A model generated the notes under the pieces. That model saw only the letters and a program-made list of their open reading frames with translations. It was not told where the DNA came from and did no database searches. This document shows positions 34,540-45,770 of a stretch of 64,000 nt of DNA, piece after piece. Both the position numbers and the translations under genes were made by a program. Numbering within the stretch: the first letter of the stretch is position 1; each line of letters begins with the position of its first letter. The stretch is taken from positions 3,416,001-3,480,000 of the forward strand of contig JALDNG010000026.1 of assembly GCA_024349245.1 (NCBI GenBank). Reading direction: 5' to 3'. The stretch is from Neodontobutis hainanensis. Its lineage: Eukaryota > Chordata > Actinopteri > Gobiiformes > Odontobutidae.

Positions 34540-34690
34540 GGGTAGAGGTGGTGGCAACGGAGGTGTAGGGTGAGGCACGGGGAGGGGGGTGTAAAAGGGA
34601 ATGGAGAGCGCGGCGCAGACCGGAGTGGGATGGCAGCGGTGGGAGTTGTGGCGAGCGAGCGTGTGAGATGAGGCGCGCAGAGAGAGGCAG
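34540..34690. promoter_or_regulatory. Small CpG-dense island
   Basis: About 12 CpGs in ~150 bp, including GAGCGCGGCGCAG and GCGAGCGAGCGTG. A 90-codon minus-strand frame across it is proline- and serine-rich low complexity. No splice site or TATA box stands out. It may be a CpG-island promoter on either strand or simply G+C-rich DNA. Confidence 0.25.
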
Positions 34691-37689
34691 GGGGAGACTG
34701 GATTGATGATGCTGTTCGGGGATGCTGTATGTATGTGTGCGTGAGGGAGGTTGTGAGGGGGGGCTGGGCGGGTATTGTTCTGTCACTTTGCCTGTGTCAG
34801 CAGGTGGAAGCTCTCATCAGGACATTAAATATGCAACAATGCTGACTGCGGCACCGTGCTGAGACAGCCAAAGCCGGACGACTAGGGGGCCCCACTAAAA
34901 GTAAACCAGCGGCACCGTTTTGCCTCGCTTTGCACTAGACACCCATCCATCTACCCATCCACACATACAGTACAGACACCTCAGGATTCTCAGGGCTGCC
35001 CTGAACCCCATACTCCCCACCTTTTTCCTTGGCTGACTTGCATGGCTAGCTGACTGCTTCCCCATCTGGGAGTCCACACAAGGGCAAAGGCAGAGCTAGT
35101 AATCCAGGGGCCCAGGGAGGGATTAGCGCTAGTTACATACAGAGCAGTCATGTGGAACATTGAGTGGAACAACCCCAAAAATATCAGCCTCTGTGAATGT
35201 GGAAGTTAATGCAAAATGTACAGTACAGCTGACCGTCCGTGTGCATTGTAGGTTCCAATGATAATCCACTTTTAAAGCAGTATTTGATTTGCCACTTCCT
35301 GTTAACTACTGATAAAATATTGGGCTACAAAAATGTCTGCAGGTTTTATGAAAGTATTCGCTAACCCTTACAGACTCTTTACATAAGCAGAGCTAAAAAG
35401 AAATGTTAGCTTGGCATATTAAAACATACTGTAATCTTTATCCCTAAAGATTACTAATTAGTGCAAAAAGGAGGGTAAAAAACACTTGATGAAGACAAGA
35501 TGAAGTACAAAAGCAGACAGGGTTTGATTCATAGCTTTGGACAGTCTTCCTGCCATTTCCAAGGTCAAAGCCAAGCACTTGTTCAGACAGATGGTTTTCC
35601 TGCACCTTTCACTTGTGGTCATTTTAGACCAATAAATACTGTACTGTGTAATAAATATTTAGAAAACCATCTATTGCAAGGTAATTCTTTCCAATCAGAG
35701 CAAGGCCATATTCTGTGCAAAGTGACAGAATAAAAGGTGGTTCGTAATCAAACCTAAAACACGCCCATAACTCCCTGTACTGCCACACCATTGCAACAAG
35801 TACCAAACATAGTAAGATGGTGTATGAAGGCTAAACTAAAATTCTAAATCTTTTCAAACATGAAAATTGCACATTTTTAAGATTTTCAAAAAACAGTTCT
35901 ATATTTGTAGTACATTAACTTTACATGGATCAAAAGGCCAATAGTCAAAACAGTCTATGTCAGATGAATTTACACCAAATTGCAAATTGGCGTTTATTCT
36001 GCGTCTGTTGTTACTGCCCCCTGGAAAGCAAACTGAAATCCACTGAGACAAGAATAATTCATATAGACTAGGAAAAGCTTTAGGATGTCTGTCCAGGCTA
36101 CCAAAATGTGTATTCTCATTTAAAAAAAAGTGTGCTTTATCATTTTTCAGTTGACAGTGTTTTCTGTTGTAGTATATTTCAGTGTGTGTGTAACATCTCA
36201 CAATGAAGCCTTTTTAATTGCTGCAGCTGGAGTGGATTTTCAGTATATGGTACAGTGTGTGCAATAAACATAAAATAATGCATTGTTAGTATATACCCTG
36301 CATACCTGCATTCTGAGTGCGAGCAGCAAGATTGTAAAGTCAGGTGTTTTATATTAAGTGTCAGAATTTAGTGCTTGGATCTTTTTTTTGTCTTTTAATC
36401 ATGTTTATAGTAAGTGTGCATCAGCAGCAATCTGCACAATATAATAGGGGTAAAGAGTAATGGAATCTGAAATAGATGTGGCGCGGTGGTAATGTATGTG
36501 TCGTCTCACCCTGATACAAGGACACCGACACAGCCCATTATAGCCCCAACTATGTTTATGTCTTTAAAGTGAATCTCGGGGGGATTGTACATTTGAACCC
36601 CCAAAGTCATTCCTCCAACAACAACCACAGAAATACAGGCTCACTCAAACACAGCAAAATACTTGTAATGTAAATAAATATATCTGTATCTAGACACTCA
36701 GCAAGTTACACACACTATAGATCATGGACAGCAAATGCAAGGCACCATATTGATTTATCCTGCTGTTTTTCATCTGCATGTGCGCATTACATGAGTGTAA
36801 TGTATCTACAGTCACTGCACAGGCTCACTCTTGTGTATCGCCGCCATACGGGTGCTTTTGATTTGTTGTGTCAATAATGGGCTAAAGTATTTGTTGCAAG
36901 GATTCGTAAGCACTAAGTCCTGATAAAGAAGTGTCCAAGAATAACATCTAGCTGCATTTACATAAACGCACATAAAATAAAAACTGTAAAAGATTACATA
37001 GATTATCTTTGCCATAGCCCACATCAAACTCACCTCCTCAGCTGTTTCTATTCTTAGACTGATGTCGGACAATATGTTTTTGTATAAGGCGAGAAGAAGG
37101 CAAAACTATTCCTCTTTCAAATATGACTTACATATAGTTACAGCAGTAGAATGAGGCTCTATTTCATACTAAGACACATGGCGTTTGCTGGCTTTGTTAA
37201 AACCAACACATGTCATTTACCCAAAAATCCTGAAAAGCTTTATACATTTTTCACTGGACAACTTTCATCAGGTACCTTTTTACCCCAAAATATTGTGCCT
37301 AAAAATGTACATAGTTACATAATGTTGCTATAAGTTTCTAATATTACACAAATTTTATTAGCTTTATGTTACAAATGAATCTTTGTGCACAAATGTACAC
37401 ACGTCTGATCACAATATTATTGGCTAATTTGCTTTGTTTTGTTCAATGATTTAACAAATCTAAGTCCTCAGTTGCATAAGGACATAAATACGTCTGTTGT
37501 GTTTGGAATTAAAACCCAGAGTTCACTTTGCCGAAGACTAAAAAAAGAGTGTGATTGTGAAATGAGACACATAGCACACATAGTAAAAAACATACTGTAG
37601 TGCAACACTAGCAAAAGGCTAAGCAGATGTGTGATTTCACTCTAATTGAACATATGCATGTGCTGCTGTATGATGTTTTTGAATTTACG
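34691..37689. other. No gene seen
   Basis: A+T-rich throughout. TCAAACCTAAAACACGCCCA at 35748-35767 recurs with one change at 58968-58987. No exon or element is recognised. Confidence 0.45.
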
Positions 37690-38140
37690 ACAGACAAATT
37701 ACTGACAAGAAAAAAGATTGATGGCCACAGATAAAAAAAAAAATAATATAAGCCATGGTAATAAATTACATCAGAAAGCTAATGAATTAGTCATAATTAT
37801 GAGCCTCAAAAGTCAATTAGTTAATTGGCCCAGTGGTTTAATGCGAGAATGATTGCACATCAGTTCAAAGGGAAACTGAGAATCGATTAAGAAAACACAC
37901 AGCATAATCACAAACCAAATTACGCTTTATCATTTAGCGATTAAGTCATACATTCTGTTTGAGTGGGTCAGAGTTGCAGCCAGAGCTCCAGTCTGGCCTA
38001 GACATATCCGCAAACACAACGCACACAGCCAGAGAGCTCCAAAAGCCGATCAGTGCCTTTGCCGCGACAGAGATCAATGTTGAGGTAATTTGTTTCGATC
38101 AATTAAACAGACATCTGCTTGAATTAGACTCCAATAGACT
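37690..38140. promoter_or_regulatory. Conserved-noncoding-element-like block rich in homeodomain cores
   Basis: Between 37741 and 37950 there are about 14 TAAT/ATTA cores, including GCTAATGAATTAGTCATAAT and TCAATTAGTTAATTGG, plus GAATGATTGCAC and ATCGATTAAG. The block is non-repetitive and has no open frame. This composition is typical of conserved developmental enhancers bound by homeodomain, POU or LIM factors. Conservation cannot be tested here. Confidence 0.35.
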
Positions 38141-40374
38141 GCAAAAAGCCCCACCCCTTCCCATCCGCCACGCCGTGTGTGCGTCTGTGTGGAGACGCAA
38201 AGTGAACACACAACAAAGGCCTAAAACCTGTCACTAAAAGGAGAGTGTTCTAACTTTCCTGTGTGGTGTAATTGATCAAAAGGAGTTCTAGCTGGATTTG
38301 TAAATGATCCCATTACTTTGCAGTTCATTTGCTCATTTCCTCCTATTATATGTTCTGTCAAACATTAGGAGCTCAGTGAATGCAGATCTAATTCCCAAGG
38401 CATCATATGACAATGTTTGTTCTTGTTCTTTACTGATGCTGAAGGTGGTCTATAGCATAGCAGAGAATATTGTAATTTTGAGGATAGATTTTTATACACA
38501 ATTTTAGAGTGCTGTGTTAAAATTGTACTGACACTATATTTAAAAGAAAATATACTAATACTGTGTTTAACCATACTAATGTTCCCCAAAACTTGACTGA
38601 ACATCACCACCTTCAGAGTCAAATGTCAAAGGAATGTGAGTCCCGTACAGTCTATTAAATCCAGTTTGAAAAAGACCAAGTTTGATCCAACATTTGCCTT
38701 TATCAAAATAATAAAGGGCTCTACATATTACTCCTCGGGTTAGAATAAATTGGAAAGTCCTAGGTTTTAGACCCCATCAACCGCCCCATATCAATCAAGA
38801 AAAATGTTAGAAATGAAAGCCCAAGTGTGTGATACAGGTGGATATGTCAAAACTGATACTGAACACCAAAAGGCTCTGCATAAAATGAGGTGGGTCATTG
38901 TATTATTACACCTTAGTAAGGGAACACATTGCAGCGCTGTAAAGAAAAGAGAAACTGGGGTGAACACTGCCACAGGCAACTTTGGGCTTGTTTATTGTTT
39001 ATGGCACTCGAAAAAAGAAGTGGTGAAAGACAGTTGTATTAGGCCCGGTCTAATTTAATGGCTCCCACTAGTGTTCTCTGTACATCAACTGATGTTGCTG
39101 ACACCGGAGCCTGTCCATTACAGAGCGATATGAGAAAAGAGGGTCTGCTCCCTTCAAATGAACACACAGGATAATTGTTATGCAGTGAAGCTGTGAAGCA
39201 GAGGGAAGTAATTAAAAGAACAAGGGCACTGTGCTGGTACTAGTGGGCCGCATCCCCCTCCCCAGTGTTGCCACCCATGTCTGTGTTACCGTTCTCACAC
39301 ACACACCCATACACACACTTTGGCACAGAGGTTCCCCTTACATTGACACCCCCATAATTAGAGTTTACAGTCATCCTAATATCCTAATTACACACTGTCT
39401 GTTTTTATAAGGTCATAACATTTACCGTTTTACAACACTGTAATTGTCAGTTGACCAAGAAATGAGAAACACATTTGCCTTAATAATTGATTCCTCTGAT
39501 GACATTGCATTTCACTGCTACAGAACAAGCACTATATGCTTTGGCTGAAATACACTTGTTTTTAGTGGCTCCCATAATGCACCTGCCTGCTCAGCTTACG
39601 CATCCATCTCCTGCAGTATTTCAAAAATATATTGCCCAGAGAGGCGTCTGAGGGAAATATAAAGCAGTGATATATCTCATAAGGTATACGTCAGGATGTA
39701 ATGTGTTCCTGGCTACATGGTTATTTCCATGACTGGTTATGAGAATTGTGAATAAAGATGGAGAAGAGAGTGTGGTTTTGTGTGCTAGAATGCGTTTTGG
39801 GAAAGCTGTTTTATGAAGCGGAATTGGAGAGATTTGTACTGTAAAAATCTTTTATAATGTCAAAGAACATAGGCCTGAATTCATGACAGTGTTTTACCTT
39901 TAGAATAACCACTAGGTTTGCACAGATCATTGATATATTCTCTTTTCTCAAGGTATGATGTGATCGAGAGAATCACAGAAAATATATTTAACTATAAACC
40001 CAGTTACCGGAATATGTACGGAAGTTGGCTGAAACGATAGACCTAGATCATAAAAGTTCAGAAAAAGTTAGCACAAAGTTAGCTAAGTTAGCCTTACTAA
40101 TAATGCTAAAAGCCAGTGCAGTACCTGATTTCATAAAGCATTAGTGGAAAACATTGTAGAGGGTCTTGCTTAACATAAGCGAAGATATAATCATAACAGT
40201 CAGACTTTATTATGAATAGAAAGAATATCAATAGAAGTTCAGAACAGTCAAAGCTTGATGAACACAAATTTAACAGTAAACTTAGGCTATGTAGCTAGCG
40301 ATGTTAGTAAAATAGTCTACATCATCATTCATTCATTCATCATGGTAGCCCTTCATTATAATCTTTTCTAGGAT
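38141..40374. other. No gene seen
   Basis: A+T-rich sequence with no recognised exon. A short (ATTC)n run lies at about 40326-40340. Confidence 0.45.
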
Positions 40375-40429
40375 AAAAAAAATAAATATATAAATATTAT
40401 AAATAAATAAATAAATATATATATATATT
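40375..40429. repeat. A/T-rich simple repeat
   Basis: Mixed AAAT, TATAA and AT repeats, ending in (AT)7-8. Confidence 0.9.
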
Positions 40430-42419
40430 GAAACTGCAGCAGGTTGCAATCAGGTTGTTTGGAGATGCACCCCTCAATACCCCCTTCATAGGCTTTCTCA
40501 TCCACTAATAATCTCAGGGTATTTTTATCATCTAATCAGCGATCCACATGTCATTGCACTGTCAGGACTCTCTATTGACGTGTCTGGACTAACACCTGCT
40601 GTAACTGGTGTCTGCCTGTGTGGGACCACATGCCACGTTTCCCTCCGCCCAGCCGAGAGGAGTGTAATTGGAAGTGCTAAGTGTCTGATAGGGAGTCTGC
40701 TGGCCTGTTCCCCTGCAATACCATAAAATACAGACACAAAAACAGAAAATGAATGGCAAAGCCAGCAAACGTATTGAATCTCAGTCTGCCAGCCTTTAAA
40801 ATTAGGCAGTCAGTGGCCAAGCTTGTCAGTCAAATGGCAGACTACTGAGAGAGGCAGGATGGGCTGTGATCAGCACACCCATCCCTCCTGTAAATGCCCA
40901 TATATATCTAAGAGGAGGAGAGTGCAGTGTCAGGACAAGGCTAGTTAGCATTCCTGTGTCATCACACACACAGCTCAGAACGGGTGTTATTGAAGGGGAA
41001 CAGAGATGGCAGACAGCAATAGGTTGGTGTTAGAAGTGCTGGAGGACAAAGAAAACAGAAAGAGTAGTAAAGTGTACATTAGAAAGGAAAAGGTAAAGGG
41101 GTTGTGGCTAACAAGAAAGAGAAGGAACAACTGATCAATGGGCAAAGCAAAGCAAAACACAAGCAAAAAGCAAGCCAGATAGTAAAGAGCATGAATTACA
41201 CAGAGAGGGAGTCAGTCGCTAAAGTAAATCTCCAAACCCATAAAGAGTTATGCGTTGTGATCTGTTCCACCGATCGTTGTGTGCTTTAAGATAATTGCTT
41301 CCATTTTGTTGCACCAAGACTATTACAGTATATGATAGGCGGATTACCATCTGTAACAGTGGGCTTTACACAGCGGCAGGAGTGCTGTATCAGCAATAGG
41401 CCCACTGTAGAAACTACAGGTTTGGGGAACAGTGAGTGGGTTGTGTACTGGCCTCAGGCTGTTGTAGTAGTTAAGGTCTCCTTTTGTTGCAGTCCACCTG
41501 GTGGAGTGAAAACATTTGTAACTGTTGAATCTAGTGACATCAGCACATCACTTTGATAGAATTGGAGCTTAGTGTAAATAATATTGTGAGCAACCAGATT
41601 CCCAAAAAGACTTGCTGTAGGTCTGTAGGTAAAGGTGTAGATTCATGTATTGGGTTGACCCTGACCTTTGAGCATTTAGTTTTACCAGCGCTCAAAGGGT
41701 CTCTATTCCCTGCACCATAATGTATTTAAATTATAGGCAGACTATGACGTTTTTGCTTAAGTTGTTTTTACTTCCTCCTTCAATCTCCATAATATTGATT
41801 CATAATGGTCCTTAATAAACTGCATTATGGCACTGCATGATGTATGGCCTATATACATCACATTTAACATCATTTATATGGCACGCTCAACATGAAGATA
41901 ACAGTTCTGCTTGGCATAAAATCAAATTTATTTTTTTGTATATATCATTACTAGCTACATTTTTTTCACATTTAATATCAGTGTTTATAAGAATTTTCTT
42001 TGGTGCATTACTGTCACACCAGCAGTGGCTTTGTGGACTGGAAGGGTGTTTGACTTTTTACAAAATGGCTGTGATAAGTATAAATTATTGTTGTTCTGTG
42101 AGATGAAATCATTCGCTCTAGAACTAAAATCATCATATGTTTTGCAGCAAACCTATACTTGTTGTTCAGTTAATCAGGTTATAAGCCATATTTGGTGCCA
42201 CTTTATTAGGAACTAGACCTGTGGTTTGGAAGTGGACAGTGTGACCCTGTGACAGAAATCTTTGTGCTACATTTAGATGTTTAACTGCCAAATTATTTTT
42301 GGATTTTTTGTTTTTAGTGTGGATAAGAAAATCAATCACGTTTCCCCACCAACATTACACTTAGGACTCATCCAATTGCTTTGTAGTAAACTGTATCTCA
42401 CCTTTAGGTTTGTTGACTC
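40430..42419. other. No gene seen; one enhancer-like block
   Basis: 40510-40740 is non-repetitive with mixed composition (ATCTAATCAGCGATCC, GTGTAATTGGAAGTGC) and may be a conserved element. CCACTTTATTAGGAACT at 42198-42214 resembles the edge of a common fish repeat, but nothing further supports it. Confidence 0.4.
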
Positions 42420-43190
42420 ACTTTAATTGCCTTTCCTTGTCCTCACTACTTCGCCCAAGCATGCCAGAGAGCGATCTGCCGCAGATTGTAATCTAGATGG
42501 CTCTAACTAGCTCGGAGCTCTTTCGATCCCCATTGTCCCAAATTAAAACACGGTAATGAAGCCTCTCAGTCCGTCTGCTGTGAAGGAGTGTGGCTCTCAC
42601 TCTCTCACAATGGAAAGCTAGTCAGTGGGGGCTATCTTTACACCCGAGCTCCTCTCTGACTTAAACTCTATTGGATTTTTTTTGTTTCACGACAGAGTAT
42701 ATATCAAGCACGCCTTTGTGGCCCTGCTGCGGCCCGTAATGAATGCATGGCTAAAATAGCTAAGTGGCTATGGCGGTGGTTCGTTAAGGGGAAGGAGAGC
42801 GGGCAGGTGGTGAGTAGGGGGGCTTAGGAGAGCGTGCTCAGAGTGACAATCAGCCTGCATACGGGGGACAAAATGGGGGAAAAAGGAAGGTGAGGACAGG
42901 ATGCAGGTCGGCTGGGGTCTGGCAGTTGCTGCGTATGGATCATGACATCATTCCCAGACAAAACCAGATGACGTCTTCCGGCTTTAATGACTTTGAGTCT
43001 GAAACATTTTCTCTAACTCTTAAAGCAAAGCACCTGCACACTTTAATTATTTCATTTCACTTCTGCCGTGCCCTTCATTCACTTAATCCGATTTCCTTTC
43101 ACTTGAGGAAGCTTTTCCAGTCATTTCTTTCTGCCCAAGCTGTCTCCGTTTATCTCTTTCAGTTCGACTCAGCGGAGAACTGAAGTGTGG
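42420..43190. promoter_or_regulatory. Conserved-noncoding-element-like block
   Basis: Non-repetitive, balanced-composition sequence with homeodomain-like words (GATTGTAATCTAGATGG, CCGTAATGAATGC, GGCTTTAATGAC, CTTTAATTATTTC). There is no long reading frame or splice pair. It contrasts with the A+T-rich flanks. Function is inferred from composition only. Confidence 0.3.
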
Positions 43191-43990
43191 GGCAGGGAGG
43201 AAACCGTAGGCTGTGAATTAGCAGCACAAGGGCCACTGAAAAGGAGGCATAGGGAAACACATGCTCCAAGTTTTTTACAAAATATTGTCTTCCACACTGT
43301 TTAACCAGGCCACCAAGTGAAGATAAATAAGTGCCAGATCATTTTGCAAACCAATAAAACAGACAATACAGTTTAAGTGTTTAAAATATCAGCTTGTACA
43401 TATAAACAGAAACATGAAATTATATACTAAAACGGAGAAAAGAATCAATAAATATGGACCCCACAATGGGAGCAAGAATATCTTCAAAAGTTAGAACCGG
43501 GGCCTATTATAATAACCTTGGGCCTGTATAATGCTTGCAAACCTGGAGACTCAGCATTAGGTGTGGTGGCATATTTTATATCTTTATGTTGTTTTATGGG
43601 CTGATAATTACCTTTATTGGCTGTTGCAAGCATCTTTTGACACCACCACATCCATTTAATATCCAAAGCTCATCTCAGCATTTTGTAACACATAAAGTCA
43701 CATAGAGTGACTTTATATGATACAACTGGATGAGATTTTTATCCAGCGCATGTTTTTTCATCTTATTACAGTTATTGATGACAGGTTACTGTAGTATAAG
43801 CAGAGGGGCAGTTACGTTCCTACGTGCTAGACAGGATCCTACTATTAGCGATAGATATTTAGTTACATTTCCAGATTATTATTAAAGATGCTTACAGTGC
43901 CATTCTTCTTACAGTAATGTGACAAATTCTACTTCTGTAAAGTGTAAGAGAAGAGAAAGGCTGTGTTTGAATAATTTTTTAATACATAAC
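43191..43990. other. No gene seen
   Basis: A+T-rich, with no recognised element. Confidence 0.45.
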
Positions 43991-44400
43991 CCAAGGGTGC
44001 CCAACTTTTTTGTTCAGAGGACCTTAATGTAAATATGTTAGTGAGCCACAGGACACAATGGAAAAATCTTTTGTTTGTAAATGTTTGTTTTAAATGTTTT
44101 CTGTCAGTGCCATTGCCTCCGCTGCTCCATTTTGTTCTGACTGCACTTTTTAACTCAGCAACACAAACTTTTTGAATGTAGTGTAATAAAATAAAGACGC
44201 AAATATTTGTGTACTGCTTGTGGGCGGAGCCAGTCTCACCGAACAGAGCGGAAACTCTGCAATTAACACGTAAAGGTAAATGTAGAAAATCCCACCGGCC
44301 AAAGTGGCTAGTGGAAGTGACTGTGTTCCCCGTCACAGCTGAAATCTCCTCGCAGTTGGCAGGTGTTAATGGAAAGACCTGGAGGTAGACCCTAAATTGT
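43991..44400. mobile_element. Possible hAT-like transposon remnant
   Basis: The left edge CAAGGGTGCCCAACTTTTTT (43992-44011) resembles hAT ends of the form CAGGGGTGCCCAA. The block GGCTAGTGGAAGTGACTG to TCACAGCTGAAATCTCC (44306-44349) also looks like hAT-derived non-coding DNA. I found no matching right end and no 8-bp duplication, and no transposase frame survives. Confidence 0.4.
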
Positions 44401-45529
44401 AAGCCCACAAAGTTAAGCTTTTTGACCCAGACCTTTCAAAAATCTATAGGAATAGGACTAGTTGTGGACTCATTTGTGCACAAACCTACCTGAACTGCCT
44501 TATTGTTTACTGTGTTTTCATTTTTAAGACCCGTTATTTTTCGAAGTTAATGTGAGCACCAGGAATGAAGGATGTAGGCTGTTTCTGATATACATATCCT
44601 CTTCACACAACTGGGTTTACATCTGTGGTCGTCTCGCAAAGGGGAAGGGAGGGGAGAATATAATTAAATATATCATCTAAATAGGTATTGATCGTCTTAA
44701 GGGTGTTGCCGTTAGATTAAAAGGTTAAGGAATAAAACCGCTTTGAGGATTAAATCATTGTGAGGTAAAATCAAGAGCGTCTAAAGATAAACACTGTAAT
44801 AATCACAAAGTATGAGTACTGCAGAGACGCTTAATAATGTTCTATAGAGACATTATAGAGCCTGTCAGGATACATTTAGAGCTGTAATCAAAAATGGTTA
44901 CGGTATTTTAAACAAGGAGTGGCACTGGCTTGTAGCGTTAGGACACTGAAATATCGATACAAGGTCAAGCACAGGCCCTGGCTGTTTACTTTGTGGAGAT
45001 ACTGTCAAAGTTGCACCTCATTATGAGATACAGTGTGGACGTAGGTGTAGAGATAGCATCATCACAGGCCACAGTGACCTGTACGCGCTGCAGATAGAGA
45101 GTTTACTACGCTCTCTACTGTAGCCACAGTTGGTACCTGAGCCAAGCAGCCTCACAAGGTCAGGAAGCACTTTTATCCGACAGACGTGTTTTATCTTGAG
45201 GAAGAGTGCGGGAGCGAGGAAGTGGCTGAGCGCAGGATGAGGGGTCCTGTTACGCTCCTGTCTCTTTCTCTGATCAACCAATCAGGCGTGAGAATAGTGC
45301 TGAGTCAGCCGCGGGGTGCTGCTCACGTCCGAATGCAGGGAAGGGGGGCGCTGGTGAAGAGGAGCCAGTGTCTGCAGTGGACTGCAGCAGCGTTAGTACC
45401 ACTAAGCCCATGACAGGGGCCCGAGGAGGGGGTGGGGTGGACCACCAGCTCTGAGTCGTCAAGTCTCAGCCTCATCTCCCCTGATGCTCCTTTATTTTAC
45501 AGAACTTCTGCAATGCTCATCACAATCTG
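44401..45529. other. No gene seen; moderately CpG-rich segment
   Basis: 45190-45430 has raised G+C and CpG (GAGTCAGCCGCGGGGTG, GGGGGGCGCTGG) and overlapping short frames on both strands, none with a domain. It could be a weak CpG-type promoter. Confidence 0.4.
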
Positions 45530-45770
45530 ATAGATATTAGATCCGCCCTAAATGTCCGCGCTCACTTTGATATATACGTCCCACTCACCCGGAGCCTCCA
45601 GTCAGTGGTAATTAGCAGAAATAAATACAGCCCGGCACACAAGATAAAGTTTACAGCCTGACTACAGGTCAACTTGTTTCATTACTAAAGCGTGCCGTGC
45701 ATTAAGCTAATTACCAACTGGCAAACATCTTCATCAGACATGCACACAGCCCTTCATTAGCAGGGCTTCT
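45530..45770. promoter_or_regulatory. Conserved-noncoding-element-like block
   Basis: Non-repetitive sequence with CAGTGGTAATTAGCAG, AAGCTAATTACCAACTGG and CCTTCATTAGCAGGGC. GGTAATTAGC and GCTAATTACC form a separated inverted pair of homeodomain sites about 100 bp apart. No coding potential. Functional status is inferred. Confidence 0.35.

Noticed and set aside
34514..34786. 90-aa Pro/Ser-rich minus-strand frame
   Set aside because: Low-complexity translation of a G+C-rich block with no splice signals or domain.
42198..42214. Edge of a common fish repeat (CACTTTATTAGGAAC)
   Set aside because: Only about 17 bases match and the downstream sequence does not follow that family. A similar CACTTTATTAGG occurs at 19018.
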